Positions 1 to 12,112 of a stretch of DNA of 64,000 bases are shown piece after piece. Made by a program: the position numbers and the translations under genes. Source of the stretch: Kwoniella bestiolae CBS 10118. Its lineage: Eukaryota; Basidiomycota; Tremellomycetes; Tremellales; Cryptococcaceae. Location of the stretch: NCBI RefSeq assembly GCF_000512585.2, contig NC_089241.1, positions 4,296,001-4,360,000 on the forward strand. The letters are read 5' to 3'. The notes beneath the pieces were generated by a model that was not told the origin of the DNA, made no database searches, and saw only the letters and a program-made list of their open reading frames with translations. The stretch's first letter is position 1, and each line of letters opens with the position of its first letter.

Positions 1-149
1 ATGCTTCAGAGAAATCTCCGTTTAACCGATTGATCCACTCGACCAACCTACTTACCTTACTCACTGGAACAAGTTTACAAGAGTGACGTCCATCTCATAG
101 CTTGAATGTGCGATACCGCGCATATGAGCAAACAAACTACTAGGGCAGA

Positions 150-1832
150 ATGTCCAAGCTCGAGGAATTCATCCAAACAGAGACTGCCGCAAGTAAAGCC
201 TGGTCTATCCAGCCTATACGGAGACACCTCCTTTCCTGCACGCCGTCCGATACCTTGTACCGAAGTCTGAGGTTATCTCGCGCCTACTTCGAAGACGTCA
301 CCAAGGTGCTGTACTACTGTATCGATATTGACGACTACGCCATAACGAGGAGGAGGGTGAAGCGCAGAGTGAGTCGAGTTAATTCGTGCTTGCTTCACTT
401 TGCCGGACAAGAAAAAATAAAACAAGATTAATCGTTGACTTGGGGTTGTACAATTCAACTCCTTGATACCTGATAGGGGGATTCAGCAGAAGTCCAGTTG
501 ATCCAGTACAAAAATCAAGTACGTCAAATCGTCGTTGACGAAGTCAGCAACAAGAACCGATACAAGCCTTGGTTGTTCGACGCCGACGAGGTATCTTCTG
601 GCGATCCTACTGAGGAAGAGAGCGAGGGCGAGGAACTGTGGATCCAGAAATTTCCCAATCTCAGGAAGATTCATCATCGAGCATCAGGGGTTGGGGCAGG
701 AACGTTGACATACGTGTTCGACACCAGCAAAGGTCAAGGGCGTGATGTCGCCGAGCACGGGCACGGTCATAGGAAGAAACACAGCAGTGAGATATGGGAT
801 ATGCAAATTGAATGTACCCTGGACGATATGCTTGTCGACGCCGATAGTACAAAGGAGGACAAGGACGAGAAAACGGAGGATATGGGATTGGATGAGAACA
901 CAATAATGAAGTCCAGGTGGGAGAGGCTGGTTGTTCAAGAATCACGGAGACAATGTCTCGTCGAGAAGGACAAGGATGACAAAGACAACGACAATGATCA
1001 AGAGACCATAATTGATAGATTTTTGGATATCTGGATCACCCAAAAAGCCACATTCGACCTACCCGTCCATGACCTCCGACTTGAATTTAGAGATCTGACA
1101 TGCGAGAGGTTTATGGACCATATACGAGAAATCATTCTTCACGGTAACTTAGAGCTCATCCCCAAGAAACTTACAGTAGCTCTCGAGGAATCCGAAGCAA
1201 GTACCATCCTAGATGTCATTGACCTCTTATCACCTCATGTGGAGGAGCTGGTATCCACCCTACCTAGCATACCGTTGTCCAAAAGAAAGAAACGGTACGA
1301 ATCGGGAACAATCAAAGCTGAGATGAAGCTTGGGACTTCGATATACGATTTCTTTGCGCACGATTTTGCGTTTCGCCCATCAGGTGGTAGTAGATTGAAA
1401 AGGCTGGATGTGATACTCAGAGCTGATATCGGGGAAACAACACAATCGCCACCTACCCTCACCTCCAACGTCCAGACCGAGAATCCTATAAATTTAGAGG
1501 AACTCTCGCTCAGACTGGTCATACCTCCCTCTGAGGACCATTCCGAACCAGAAACATACTCTGTAATCGTAGATCACCTCCCCTCGTTATTCGAGATAGC
1601 TCAGACCATGGCGTTTATAGGTGGCACGGGATGTACCTACCATCTTCGAGTGCAACATTGGGATGCGGGTATGGTATTGTCCGAAGAGCAGGAGAGGGAG
1701 GATGAGACTGTCAGTGAGGCTCTGACGAGGTTGGTGAGGAAGGAAATAGTACGGATGTGGATCAGCGAGGAGAGGGAGGCGGGGTGGCGGAGGAGAGAGG
1801 GGGAAGAGGGAGGGAAGGATAGCATTTGCTAG
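150..1832 (+). CDS. F-box-like protein, function unknown
   Basis: Two exons, 150..368 and 498..1832, joined in phase 0 (donor GTGAGT, acceptor CCAG), give about 517 residues. The first 70 residues look like a degenerate F-box: a Leu-rich stretch followed by TLYRSLRLSRAYFEDV and VLYYCIDI, the pattern of many tremellomycete F-box proteins (helix, then 'LY..I.I'). The rest is acidic and charged (residues about 90-240) and then a leucine-rich region that could form a substrate-binding fold, but I see no clear repeat. If the F-box is real the protein would join an SCF ubiquitin ligase through Skp1. An upstream out-of-frame ATG lies at 124. The final 25 residues are Arg/Glu-rich low complexity. The F-box call is tentative; the gene itself is well supported by the long second exon. 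Confidence 0.6.
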
Positions 1833-2133
1833 TTAGCCGAAAAAAAGCCACACCAGGGTAGGTGGGGCGACGGTTGTATCTTTATATACTTGTGAGATGC
1901 GATTGCAATTTTGCAGCTACATACAATCGTATACTAAATGAAAGTGCGTATATTGCCTCGTATTACGCCGTCACTTTCAACCTAAATTGAGAGTGAGCCG
2001 TAGGAGAATATTTCCTAAACAAGAACCCATATCATATACCCAAATCATTTTTGCCACCCTTTGAATATCCTTTCATTCTTCACCATCATCCACACCTGCA
2101 GCACTCATTTTTCTGAAGTTACCGAAAAATACC
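1833..2133. other. Intergenic, no gene seen
   Basis: About 300 bases between two head-to-tail genes. It holds the 3' end of the F-box-like gene and an AT-rich promoter stretch for the next one. No RNA gene or repeat recognised. Confidence 0.5.
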
Positions 2134-2643
2134 ATGTCAAATGAACCATCCAGTTCCCCCTCACCAGACCCATTCACGGGGTATCACTACGGTCTTCCGT
2201 CCCGCCCCCGGCTACTCGCAAGAAGCGACCCATCGGAATGGTCCCCGCCCCGATTCAAGCTGGACGCAAACTTCCCAGCAAGCAAGTCGATCAGGCCCGT
2301 GGATCCGTCTCATCCCATCTGCGGTATATGGGGTAGTCAACTTGGTAAGGACTTCCTGGGGATCATCGATAGATATACGGATGGTATGTCCGTGTCTGTC
2401 GATGTGGTTTGTATACCATACAGCGAGGGGGAGGAAGGATCCAGCGATGAGCCGATACTCTGGATTGGAGTGCCGCCAGACACGATGTCAGTGGAACAGG
2501 CTCAGAATCTAGTCAGGGAATGTACAGGTCTGTTGAAGTCACACGAGATGACGGACGTCCAAGTGGAAGTCAAGGAATCGGAAGGGATACAGCTGGGGTT
2601 GGGGGTTACAAATGAGGAAGATGGGAGAAGTACTGGGCGATAG
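2134..2643 (+). CDS. Short protein with a basidiomycete family N-terminal domain, probably truncated
   Basis: Single ORF of 169 residues. Residues about 15-150 carry a pattern I recognise from a widespread uncharacterised basidiomycete family: YHYGLPSRPRLLARSD near the start, KSIRPVDPSHPICGIW, then ILWIGVPPDTMSVEQAQNLV and a DVQVEVKESE segment. In other members, as I recall, the equivalent of VEVKESE leads into a much longer region; here it runs into a Gly/Glu/Arg-rich tail and stops. The copy may therefore be a truncated or decayed member. A possible continuation in another frame lies at 2612-2836 but no convincing intron joins it. No catalytic motif is visible and the role is unknown. Confidence 0.55.
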   Translation: MSNEPSSSPSPDPFTGYHYGLPSRPRLLARSDPSEWSPPRFKLDANFPASKSIRPVDPSHPICGIWGSQLGKDFLGIIDRYTDGMSVSVDVVCIPYSEGEEGSSDEPILWIGVPPDTMSVEQAQNLVRECTGLLKSHEMTDVQVEVKESEGIQLGLGVTNEEDGRSTGR

Positions 2644-3343
2644 GTACTACACCAGAATGGATGAACGTGCGGGGGTGGTGAGTAGAGATGGACGGATGAG
2701 GGGGATTGTAAGTTGTGGGAGTGGGGGGAAAGGGCGATGGGGTGTGAGGGTGGATATCACCTATGTTACGCCTTTGTTTCATATAATGCGTAGGATGAGA
2801 GAAGTAGTAGGATTGGATGATTTGCGATTTCTGTGATTAGTCTCTTTCAAATGATTTACGTTGGTCATTATATATGTATCTTACACTTTGATAGCGTGTT
2901 CAGTTGAGCGCAGGTTATGGCATTGGTGCATCCAATACGTATTTCACGAGTTTTCAATCGATGGCAGTGCAGGTATTGCTTGCTCCGTTATCGGATGGTC
3001 AGGTCATCCCATAAAATGTCAGATTGGTCAATGGGATTGAAGTGGGTGAACGTTGAGAGTTGATTCTCCTTTCGACACCGAGTCATTCCGATCTCAGGCA
3101 TAGACCTATCTCTAGTGAAGAAGGGTCTTCCTACAGCAACTCTCGAGAGCCTTTCCACCGCGATGGGATGTAACCACGATAGCGGAACTTGAAGCTAGAG
3201 AACAACCTTGTGAGGTAGACATATCATGCATTCCATAAAACCCATCTACCAAGTCCAAAAAGATATCTTTGTTGTCCAGATAGAGGTTTTGACGAAGCTA
3301 CATGATACGGAGCAAGTCGACCGGAAATGACGAGCGAACGAGC
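2644..3343. other. Intergenic, no gene seen
   Basis: Between convergent genes. The GT-rich first 150 bases could be decayed coding sequence of the preceding truncated gene. No tRNA, repeat or long ORF that I can support. Confidence 0.4.
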
Positions 3344-3953
3344 TTAGTCGAAAAGACCGAAACCCTATGAGAGCATTTTAGTTAGAAAGACGTTTCATAC
3401 GTGAGCAGAGAAGGACAAGAGGTGATTGTCGCATATTTCCGTTTGATATGAAGAACCAGAACCCAAACCCACCATGTCGTCATCGGACTCCTCCTTAGCC
3501 TCCTCTTTCTTCTCCTCGGCTGGGGCAGCGGCATCACCACCGGCAGCAGCGGCGGAAGCACCACCAGCAGCAGCGGAGGGAGCGGCACCACCGGATGGGA
3601 CGGAGGCGAGTTTGGATGAACCCTCGGCGATGAGCTAGGTAAGGGAAGAAAGATTAGCGAGAGTTTCTCTCCTGATCAAATGAGAGGGTAATGCTATAGA
3701 GGAAGGATGTCCAATGCCACTCCTTCATTCTCTAGTCAAACCATACCATGGACATCCCTCCCACATCACCCTCCAACAAGAAAACATCACTCACCTCGTT
3801 GATGTCTTTACCTTCAAGTTCAGAGATCAATTTGTCGAGTCTCTCTTGTTCGGCCTCGATACCGACGGTCTCGAGGTGAGCCTTGACGTCGGCAGCGGAG
3901 GGAGAGGCGTTACCACCGAGTTGGAGGAGGAGGTATGAGGCGAGGTACTTCAT
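3344..3953 (-). CDS. RPP2: 60S acidic ribosomal protein P2
   Basis: Three coding exons on the minus strand, 3795..3953, 3473..3634 and 3344..3364, all phase 0, give 113 residues, the usual size. The N-terminus MKYLASYLLLQLGGNASPSA is the P2 dimerisation domain, followed by the Ala/Gly hinge (residues 70-95), the EEKKEEAKEESDDDM acidic stretch and the invariant tail GFGLFD encoded alone on the last 21-nt exon. P1/P2 heterodimers form the ribosomal stalk that recruits elongation factors; the tail is its contact. TTTACAG lies directly before the ATG, so a 5'-UTR intron probably ends there, with a GTGAGC donor near 4069. Such leader introns are typical of fungal ribosomal protein genes. Confidence 0.95.
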
Positions 3954-4535
3954 CTGTAAATATCACAAGGATTAGTTTTATGTTTCTCTTGCTCCTTCCC
4001 TTCCGTCCCCGTTCTTCTTCGTTTTGTCCTTCTTCCTTGCTAAGCAGAGATGAAACCACGCTCACTTTGTTTTGTTGTTTAGTGGCACGTCAACCAAATT
4101 TAAGCTATCAAGCAGGAGAACGTTTGAGCCTTTGATGATGGATAGGGAGGAGAGGAGGAGATGTAGCGTACAATGATAATTTCAACAAAACCACCTCGGA
4201 ACCACCAGCAAGGAAACAACCACGAGAGTGTCTATGATGAAGAGGAAAATCCCATTGTCGACCTTCGGAGATATCAATGTGGCATCGCTATGGTGCAAGG
4301 CCTATATCCGACATCGGTGTTAAGAACGGTACCATCACACGTGGTAGGCGGCCACCCCCGCTATAGGTGGTCACTTCGGTTTCATCATGTTACCGATATG
4401 TCCACTTTGGGAGAGATATCCTGGTTAGCACTTTGGTATACAACATAATAATACTCGAATATATTATACCATGTATGTGATCAATACACCCTACCACACC
4501 CCTCTGAAATACACAGTAGGAGACAAGCAAGACCG
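3954..4535. promoter_or_regulatory. Divergent promoter region with RPP2 5'-UTR intron
   Basis: The part next to the P2 gene (about 3954-4069, minus strand) reads as a leader intron: donor GTGAGC near 4069 and acceptor TTTACAG at the ATG. The remainder is promoter sequence shared with the plus-strand gene starting at 4536. Nothing else seen. Confidence 0.5.
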
Positions 4536-6056
4536 ATGAGCTCAAATGTACCTCTGACTCGACGAAGACCCAAGCCTTCAACAGCTCATTATCCAGAATT
4601 ACCTCCACCTATCCCGTCTCCTCCGTCACGACAAGGTCACACAACATCACGTCGGCCCTCTGTAGTCGCATCAACAATTCATGAGATACTGCAAGATACA
4701 CCCTCACCACTCAGAGAGCTAGAAAGGGGATGGAAGGAGACTCGTAGGAAGAGATTGGGTATAGTTTCGCTCGCAGATGAGAATTCACCTCGAGATGATA
4801 CGATCACGCAGGTTGGATACGATCGACTCAGAGGGAACAACCCATATGATGCTGGAGAGACAAACTTTCATAGAGAAACGTTTACGGGGAAAGAACCTGG
4901 AGGAGGGGTGATGGAGAGACCGAGTGGAAACGAATATAGACGGAATCGAAATACCGTCAATGTCCGATTCATCACTTCTTCATCTTCTGCACTTCTCACT
5001 CCGCCTGACACCCCGCCTGCCTCTCCCAAAGTTCCTGATAATTCTATTCCCAATCGAAAGAAAGACCAGCAGGCATCGTCTCGCGCGAAAGGGAACATAC
5101 CAACCAGGCCAAGACAACATTCGATTATCTCATCTTCCTGTCCACCTGTTCCACCGCAACCAGTCACAATACCTCAACCTCGCAAACATACCATAAAGCC
5201 TATACTATCCCACCCACTCCCACCCACATCTCGTCCCGTACGTATACAGAAGAACAAGAGAGATACGATATACATCCCTTCGCAGCCCTCACGATACGAG
5301 GTGGTTTTGGATGTGGTAGGAGGACAAACTATAAGAGTGGGACGAGGTGGGCGGACGGTTGAATTTATCTCTGGCAGCGGTGGACGTAAAGGTAAAAGGA
5401 GGGTTCTGGATATTGAGGAAGTTGAGAAATGGAGTAATGAGGACAAGAGGGATTGGGAGAATTTTAATGGTGTCGTGGAAGGGTTCAAGAGGATTATACC
5501 GAGAGTGAGTATATCTTATCTTCCTCATCTGTGATCTTGCCTCGCAACCGACGTATGATACATTGAGGGACTGATGTTTCCCTGTGTACACTAGATCAAG
5601 ATATTCCATCCACTTGGCCATCTATCGATCACCTGCTCATCACCGCCAGATATTAGTTTTAGCTTTCAAAAGACCATGGAATCTTCGAATATCAATACCC
5701 CATCGAAATCCACTGACAGCAGCTCAAGAGAATCCCCTGGTTTTAAAGATATGAGAACTCGAGCGAGAGTCCGAGTAGTCTACTCTCGATCTATCAGGGA
5801 GTTGAAGATTGACCTTGTCTGTGCGAACTCACTCAACAGAGAGAAGCTGCGGACCAGGAGGGTTATTCACATCGCTCGTCAGTTCGATGGTAACTTTGCA
5901 GTAGACGGGAAGAGAGGAGAGGATATGACTCTTCAAGATATAATACACCGGCTGGGAGTAGCAGGTGAGCCAGGAGATTGGCGCGAAGAGGAGAAAGAAG
6001 GGGTGAGGAGGTTGTGGGATTTGAAGAACGAGTGGTTGAGATGGGATGACCGCTGA
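4536..6056 (+). CDS. Unknown protein, disordered N-terminus with conserved-looking C-terminal region
   Basis: Exons 4536..5504 and 5595..6056 join in phase 0 (GTGAGT...ACTAG) and give 476 residues. Residues 1-245 are rich in Pro, Ser, Arg and Thr, with SRPVRIQK-type basic patches, and look disordered. A globular region starts near residue 250 (SRYEVVLDVVGGQTIRVGRG) and continues across the intron (RIKIFHPLGHLSI, then RTRARVRVVYSRSIRELKID) to the end. This has alternating hydrophobic strands but no motif I can name. A regulatory or scaffold role is possible but only a guess. The intron boundary is convincing because it restores one long frame. Confidence 0.6.
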
Positions 6057-6399
6057 AGACAATCCTAGATTTGTCATCGTTTGGGCTCAAGAGCAGGACA
6101 TTGTAGCCACTAGACTCCTGTTGTATCTCATATGTTGTATGTTGTCGTTGTATCATGCATCTCAAGCAACAGAGGTATATCCATATTCCTATTCTCGAAC
6201 TAAGTCGGGTGGTGAATACCAGTGCCACATTCAGCTATCTCCCGTATGGTGAGGCCCGCCATCTTCGGCGATATCTCTACGGTGAGAGCCTTGTACTTTA
6301 CCTTTACATCCAACTGTTTTTATTTCGATAATTCGATAATTCACGTCCATTTCATCATTCATCATACATATCATCATCATCATCGAATCCAATAACACA
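6057..6399. promoter_or_regulatory. Intergenic, promoter of uS5m gene
   Basis: About 340 bases between two plus-strand genes, with ATCATCATC runs just before the next start codon. No further element recognised. Confidence 0.4.
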
Positions 6400-7970
6400 A
6401 TGTCAAAGCATATGACAAGACCGCTCAGAGCATTAGGCTCCTCCTCTTCCAGGCTACTCAGCAGATCGGCATCAACAGTAACCGAGTCATCATCTTCTTC
6501 ATCTTCTTCATCTTCTTCATCTTCCTCGGAAATACCTTCAAGTTCAGAAATCCCCTCAACCTCGACCTCATCATCCTCTTCCACCCCATCTAACCCACCA
6601 TCAAGCACGCCCAATGGACTCCCCCGGCAGGCATTCTCAATCCCCTACTCTCCCGTCCCTCGTCTCCCCACATTCCCCAACACCTACTCCTCACCAATAC
6701 ACAAACACTACAACCACCCTTCCCCCTTGTTCTCCCCTCCGCACCCATCGCAGTACCCTACGACGTTGGAAGATCAAAATGCAGCGAGAAAGGAACAGAA
6801 GCTTTCTGCTATCTCTGGACTGAGTCGGGACGAGCTGAGGGGACTGAATAGGTTCGTGGTTAGGAGTAGGAAGGTGCAGCATATGACGAAGAAGGGGAAG
6901 ATGTGAGTGATGAGTGTTTTTCTGGTTTGGGTTTGGGTTGGGTTGAAGGATACGCTGGACTTGGTAAGGGATAGAACGTGGATATGGGTGGAATAATTAG
7001 ATACGTCGTGGAGGGATCGGGCTAGTACGAACGACAAGTCAGCAGTCTTGTGACGAAGCGAGAACATCTTGTCTGAATACTTGAGATGCTGGGCTTGGGA
7101 CGATTTTGGATACATCAGATCAGATAACATACGGAATTTGTACCTCGCTGACACTTCTGCTCACTTTCACAGGGGAGTCAACCAAGCTTATGTGGTAGTC
7201 GGATCGCCCGAACGAGGTCTAGTAGGATTGGGCAGAGGTAGAGGTCATAATGGTGCCGCAGCGGCGGATGCTGCTTTCCACAAGGGTGAGTGTTGGTTTT
7301 GAGCATAATGATGCCGACACCTCTGGGCAAGAGCCACGTCAACCAAGACCTGATGGATTCCGAGGGCTCACTTCGTGATTGACCTTTACTAGCCGTGCTC
7401 TCGATGGACTATGTCAACCGATACGAAGCCCGTACGCTCTGGGGCGAAGGTAAAGATCTGACGGGTAAATGGGGAGCTGCGAAAGTGCATCTCAGAGCCA
7501 GACCACCTGGTGAGTGTCGTCCTCCTGCCTAAGCACCAAGCATTTCAATCCAGCTTCGCCCTTTGAGTCCAGAGTTTGTCACACAGGAAATTTTATCGCT
7601 AACTGCCCCTTGTCACAGGATTCGGTCTAATGGTCCCACCAATGATCCACCGTCTATTCACAGCATGCGGTATCAAAGATGCCAGCGCTATGATAACTGG
7701 CTCGAGAAACAGACCGGATGTGTTGAAAGCTACCATCCAGATATTACATGGTGGTGTGAGTTTTCTTCACCCTTGCTCATGTGTTGGAGTCTATATGACG
7801 CTGATCATTTGTGTTTGTGTTTCTGATTACAGGGCAACCCATCAGGATTCGGTACTGGTTTATTCGGCAAGAAGGGACCAAGGGAGAACAAAGGTCAAGG
7901 AATGAGGAGTAAAGAGGAGATCGAGAGGGAAAGGGGAAGATACGGTGTTGATGTTGGACGAAGGACGTAG
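6400..7970 (+). CDS. MRPS5: Mitochondrial small-subunit ribosomal protein uS5m
   Basis: Five exons, 6400..6902, 7173..7285, 7393..7509, 7619..7755 and 7833..7970, all matching in phase, give 335 residues. The N-terminus is basic and Ser-rich with a run of 14 serines (near residue 30-43), consistent with a mitochondrial transit region. Residues about 150-215 form the S5 N-terminal RNA-binding domain (GVNQAYVVVGSPERGLVGLG, GRGHNGAA..A..KA) and residues about 245-290 the S5 C-terminal fold (PPGFGLMVPPMIHRLFTACG, IKDASAMITGSRN). The protein shapes the decoding-site neighbourhood of the mitoribosome. Intron 1 (270 nt) is long for this window. The C-terminal tail GLFGKKGP...RYGVDVG is typical of fungal uS5m. 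Confidence 0.9.
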
Positions 7971-8298
7971 AGAGGGGACAGTATCGCATGCATCGGTCGT
8001 CGCATTGTCAGGCTTTGCTATCTCACCCGTCTGAGCTGAGCAGGTCTCAATGGTCTGCCTGCAATGTTAAATCACAATAACATGATATGATGGATGTGTG
8101 ACGAAATCAAACATCAAGAACAGGGACAACAAATGACATCTTCCCACTTCTCTCCTTCTGTATTCACCCCTTATCCATTCTGTCTCAATATCAGCATCAT
8201 CGACAAGCATCCAGTCTACAGCCTTAAACCCATCCTCGCCTTCTAGCAAGCAGACCATCTCACAACCAAGCGTAGACAATCCAAAAAGACGTGACAAG
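7971..8298. other. Intergenic, no gene seen
   Basis: About 330 bases between the uS5m stop and the F-box pseudogene start. Nothing recognised. Confidence 0.4.
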
Positions 8299-8724
8299 AT
8301 GTCCGCCCTTGGCTCTCTGACTCCTACACCCGCGGCGCATGTCTGGTCTCTACCTCACATTCGAACTAGAACTAGGATCCTGAGCTACCTGAGACCTTCA
8401 GATCTGCTTAGCATGTTGACACTGTCCAAAGGATATTTCAGCTAGGTGGTAGATGTCATGTTTTGCGAGATGGACCAATGGAGCTATACGAGGTTGAAAG
8501 ATGATTGTCGGTCTATCGTGAGTGTGGTGACTCGGTCGAGCTCTTCCCAACATAGACGTAGTGCTTCAAGGATAAGCGTATACGTACCTCTCGAAGAACC
8601 ATCTGCAAGTGGATCAGATGCTAATGAACAGGTGAACTTGAAGCCACGCCTCCGCCAGTACACCTCGGCCATAAGATACCTCGAAACAGCCGCCGAACTG
8701 GGTACGAGCAAAGGGCCGTTGTGA
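8299..8724 (+). pseudogene. F-box protein pseudogene with in-frame TAG
   Basis: One reading frame from ATG 8299 to the stop at 8722-8724 is interrupted only by a TAG at 8443-8445. Before it, residues 16-48 look like an F-box (HIRTRTRILSYLRPSDLLSM, LTLSKGYFS); after it the frame continues immediately with VVDVMFCEMDQWSYTRLKDD and about 90 further residues. Because similarity of style and frame are continuous, a nonsense mutation in an F-box gene is the simplest reading. An intron removing the TAG cannot be excluded, but I find no GT donor that would fit. The downstream end also looks short for this family. Stop-codon readthrough is a less likely alternative. Confidence 0.5.
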
Positions 8725-10006
8725 TTCCGTGGGTTATGCTCTTTTGTTCTTCAAATGTCAGTGAAGGGTCAGTATAGTTCTTCGATGTATCGAGGAGAGG
8801 AAGAGAGTGGTTTCCAGAGACAACTAGTCGTCAAATTGCAATCGCTCAAGAGATAGCCTCCTTGGAGCTCCCCGCGATTGCACCGGTCCCACGATCGCCT
8901 TCCGAGATGCAATTGTCTATATGCCCATTCATAGCAGCTTCTGTCGTTGATAACATCATGTGAAGCGAACCAAGTCCTATCCACCCCGACTCACCACCCG
9001 TGAGAGTTGCACCAATGCCCCGCCTCGCTACAAATCGCTTCGACCTCCACGCGAATGATTTTAGGTGTGGCTTCCCATCTCCTCTGTACCTCCACGCGGC
9101 CCTCGTGTAGATTCGGGATGAGTGTGTTGATAAGCAGACTATGCCCCCGGGAGCTACCATAACACCACACGGGGTGATGAGCAATTTCCAGCACAGAAAT
9201 TTCCCACAGAGACAGCAATCTGTGGATATCCATCCTGCTCCCCGTTTAACCCGGATCGACTAAGAGAGACAACATGTGCCTCCGCAACGATCCGACGCAC
9301 AGGGGTGATCTTTCATTTGAATCCAGGATCTCAAAATGACGTCCTGTTGAAAAATTTCAGAGGTCTTTACTCTTCACATGCTATCCGAGGGAATCTTCAT
9401 TTGTCCTCGGCCGAGGTTTGTATACCGGCGGGAATAGTCACACAAGCCGGCGGCATCAGCTCTTTGACCCTGCATTCAGGGTGTTTAATCGAAAACTTCC
9501 GCAGAGGATGCCTTTGGGTTTTTTACTGGGTTTGTTTGTTTACCCTGATTCATTACGGAAATAGCAACTGAGAAGTAACTCGCTTGTGTCCGATACGACG
9601 CAAATAAAATTTACCCGGTTTTAGAAAGACCAAGACAACATACGTTTTCCCACACTGCATCTGGGTGATTTGGGGATGGGTGGACATGTCAAACGGGGCT
9701 TGGAGAAGGGGGAATTCGTATCCGCAAAAGGGTATCGCTGCATGACATACCTATGACCCACAATCCATACCTGAACGATCCGAGATTTGGTTTTGCTGGT
9801 GTTTGGTTTTCTGGTTTTTCGTAAGGATCGAAATTTGTCACGGAAAGAAAGAAAAATCAAACTAGTTTATAAGGTCGACGAAGTTTCTGCAACAGAGTGT
9901 TGTGTCCCCCTATAATACTCGATCTTCATTTCAACTTCTCTTCTTATCTCAGTATTCACACAACAATAATTCATTAAACAACACATAGGAGAAGCGCAAC
10001 TACAAG
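8725..10006. promoter_or_regulatory. Long intergenic region upstream of hexose transporter
   Basis: 1.28 kb without a supportable gene. The first half (8770-9235) has several overlapping short minus-strand frames that could be debris of an F-box-like gene. The second half is promoter for the transporter: GC-box-like CCCCGTTT and CCCGG stretches around 9240-9260, pyrimidine-rich tracts, and TATA-like TTTATAAGG near 9866 and TATAATA near 9911, about 100-140 bases before the ATG. Confidence 0.4.
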
Positions 10007-12112
10007 ATGGCTCCTCGAAGTAGCAAGAAAGCTTTGACATTATGTCTGTTCCAGAGTCTGGCTGGTGTTCTTTTCGGATGGAGTAACTCGGAGGGAAGTG
10101 GTTTGGTAAGTAGAGTTAGCATTTTAGCGAAATGAGCTACAACTTACTCATTTACCCACCACAGTTCAACATGGACTCGTACCAAAGACGATTCGGTACC
10201 TGTGATGCCAGTGGTCTATGTACTCTCGGTACTACCAGACAAAGTGCTATCACTGGTTTGTTGAGTGTTGGTGCGACCATCGGTGCTGTCGGTTCTGGGT
10301 CTGTTGCGGATCGAGTGAGTTTGAGTGTAATCCGGATAGATATGCATTGATGCTGACCATTTGCCGCTACAGTTCGGTCTCCGTCTCACCTGTTTAATCT
10401 TCATCTTCATCTACTTGATCGGTGCGGCAATCGAGGTGTGTGAAATCCCCGCTTATCTCCGCCACCGTAGCAGCGCACTGACTCACGCCTCCCCTAGACC
10501 TCCGCCATGAACACATACGGTCAAATCTGCGTGGCTAGACTTTTGACTGGTCTCGGTGTGGGTGCTACCTCCGGTTTGGTCCCTGTGTTCCAAGCGGAAG
10601 CTGCTCCTCCCCGATTCAGAGGTTTGGTCACTGGTTCTTTCCAGTTGTGTGTCACCCTCGGTATTTGGGGTGTGGCAATTACCAACTGGGGTATGAGTTC
10701 TTACGCTGGCGATGTCTCGTAAGTCGTACTATCACAAAACTTCAATACATACGCTGACATATCAGGCTATAGATGGAGAGTGCCAGTCGGATTACAAATG
10801 GCCTGGGCCGTCTTGTTGCTCGTCGGATTCGTCTTGTCACCTGAATCACCTCGATTCCTCGCCAAGAAAGGAAAGTGGGATCACTGCCGTAAGAACTTGG
10901 CTAATCTCCGAGGTCTCCCAATGGACCATCCTGATATCGAGGTCGGTTAGCCATTCCATCGATACATATCAAAGCTGATGGCAGTCGTGTAGGCCGAAAT
11001 GGTCGAAGTACGAGAAGCCACACTCAAGGATCAAGAACAAGGTGATGCAAGCTACTTGGAGTGTTTCTCCACCAAGGATCGAATCCTCTGGAGAACCATG
11101 ATTGGTATCTTTGTGCAAATCGGTCAGCAAATCACTGGTATCAACTTCTTCTTCTCGTGAGTGGGTTGTTACAGAATTCTCCACCATTCGCTGACAAGTT
11201 GTCATAGTTATGGTGTTCAATTCGCTCAAACTGCCGGTATCGACAACAGTTGTGAGTCGCTCTGCCCCGATCTAAGCTTTATCCCCGCTAACACACCCCT
11301 TAGACATCTTCCAAATCATCCTCGCCTCCGTCAATGTCCTCTTCTCGTTCCCCGGTATTCTCGCCGTCGACCGAGCCGGACGAAGACCCGTCTTGCTCAT
11401 TGGTGGAGCCCTCATGTTTACCGGTCAAATCGTTGTCGGATCCGTATCAAAGGCTTACCCAGATGACAAGATCGCCGGTGATGTTTTGATCGCTTTCACC
11501 TGTCTCTTCGTCGCAAGTTTCGCATCCTCATGGGGTCCCGTCGCATGGGTCGTATGTGGTGAGACTTTCCCCATCCGGTTGAGTAGCTTGTGTGTTACTT
11601 TGGTAAGTGTCTTCCCTCATTGGCATCGAGTCGAGCTAATGTAGTATAATAGGGTACTGGTGCGAACTGGTTGTTCAACTTGATCATTGCTTTCGCTGCT
11701 CCTCAAATCCAAGCTATCATCGGAACTGGTATCACCTTCGTATGGGCCGGTTGTCTCGCTTTGTCGTAAGTTGATCGCATATCTCGATATGTGTTCCTCG
11801 CTGACCATTTCCGCAGCTTCACCTTCGCATACTTCTGTATCCCCGAAACCAAAGGAATGTCCATTGAAGAGTGAGTCACTGTGCACTCCAACCACATGAT
11901 CATGCAAATGCTAATACCACGACTTCAGGGTCGACGCTTTGTATCTCTCCCACACTGCCGCTTGGAAGTCAAGCAACTTCAGACAATCTCAAGCTAGCAG
12001 CCAGAAACTCGCTTCTGAGAAAGCCTACGCCCGATCGACCCACCGAGAAGGCGACGAAGGCAAGTCTCAACAAACCAGCGCTAGAACCAGTGCCGAGGGT
12101 GCCATGGTGTAA
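10007..12112 (+). CDS. MFS hexose transporter
   Basis: Eleven exons (10007..10105, 10165..10314, 10373..10435, 10498..10718, 10773..10941, 10993..11156, 11208..11251, 11304..11602, 11653..11765, 11817..11870, 11929..12112) give 519 residues, normal for the sugar porter family. Signatures in order: FGWSNSEGSG in TM1, GSVADRFG loop 2-3, ARLLTGLGVG, PESPRFLAKKGK after TM6, QIGQQITGINFFFSYG in TM7 (the glucose-contact QQ.(S)G.N element), DRAGRRPVL, and PETKG after TM12. It should move glucose or related hexoses across the plasma membrane by proton symport or facilitated diffusion. The C-terminal cytosolic tail (about 60 residues) is short, so it is a transporter rather than an Snf3/Rgt2-type sensor. 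One intron uses a weak donor, GTCGGT at 10942. Confidence 0.9.

Noticed and set aside
6231..6614. Acidic minus-strand ORF with Asp/Glu runs
   Set aside because: Antisense of the poly-serine stretch of the uS5m gene.
8769..9233. Overlapping minus-strand frames with protein-like segments (for example RVEVQRRWEATPKIIRVEVEA)
   Set aside because: No start, splice pattern or family motif joins them into a gene. They may be decayed F-box-related sequence, but I cannot support a call.
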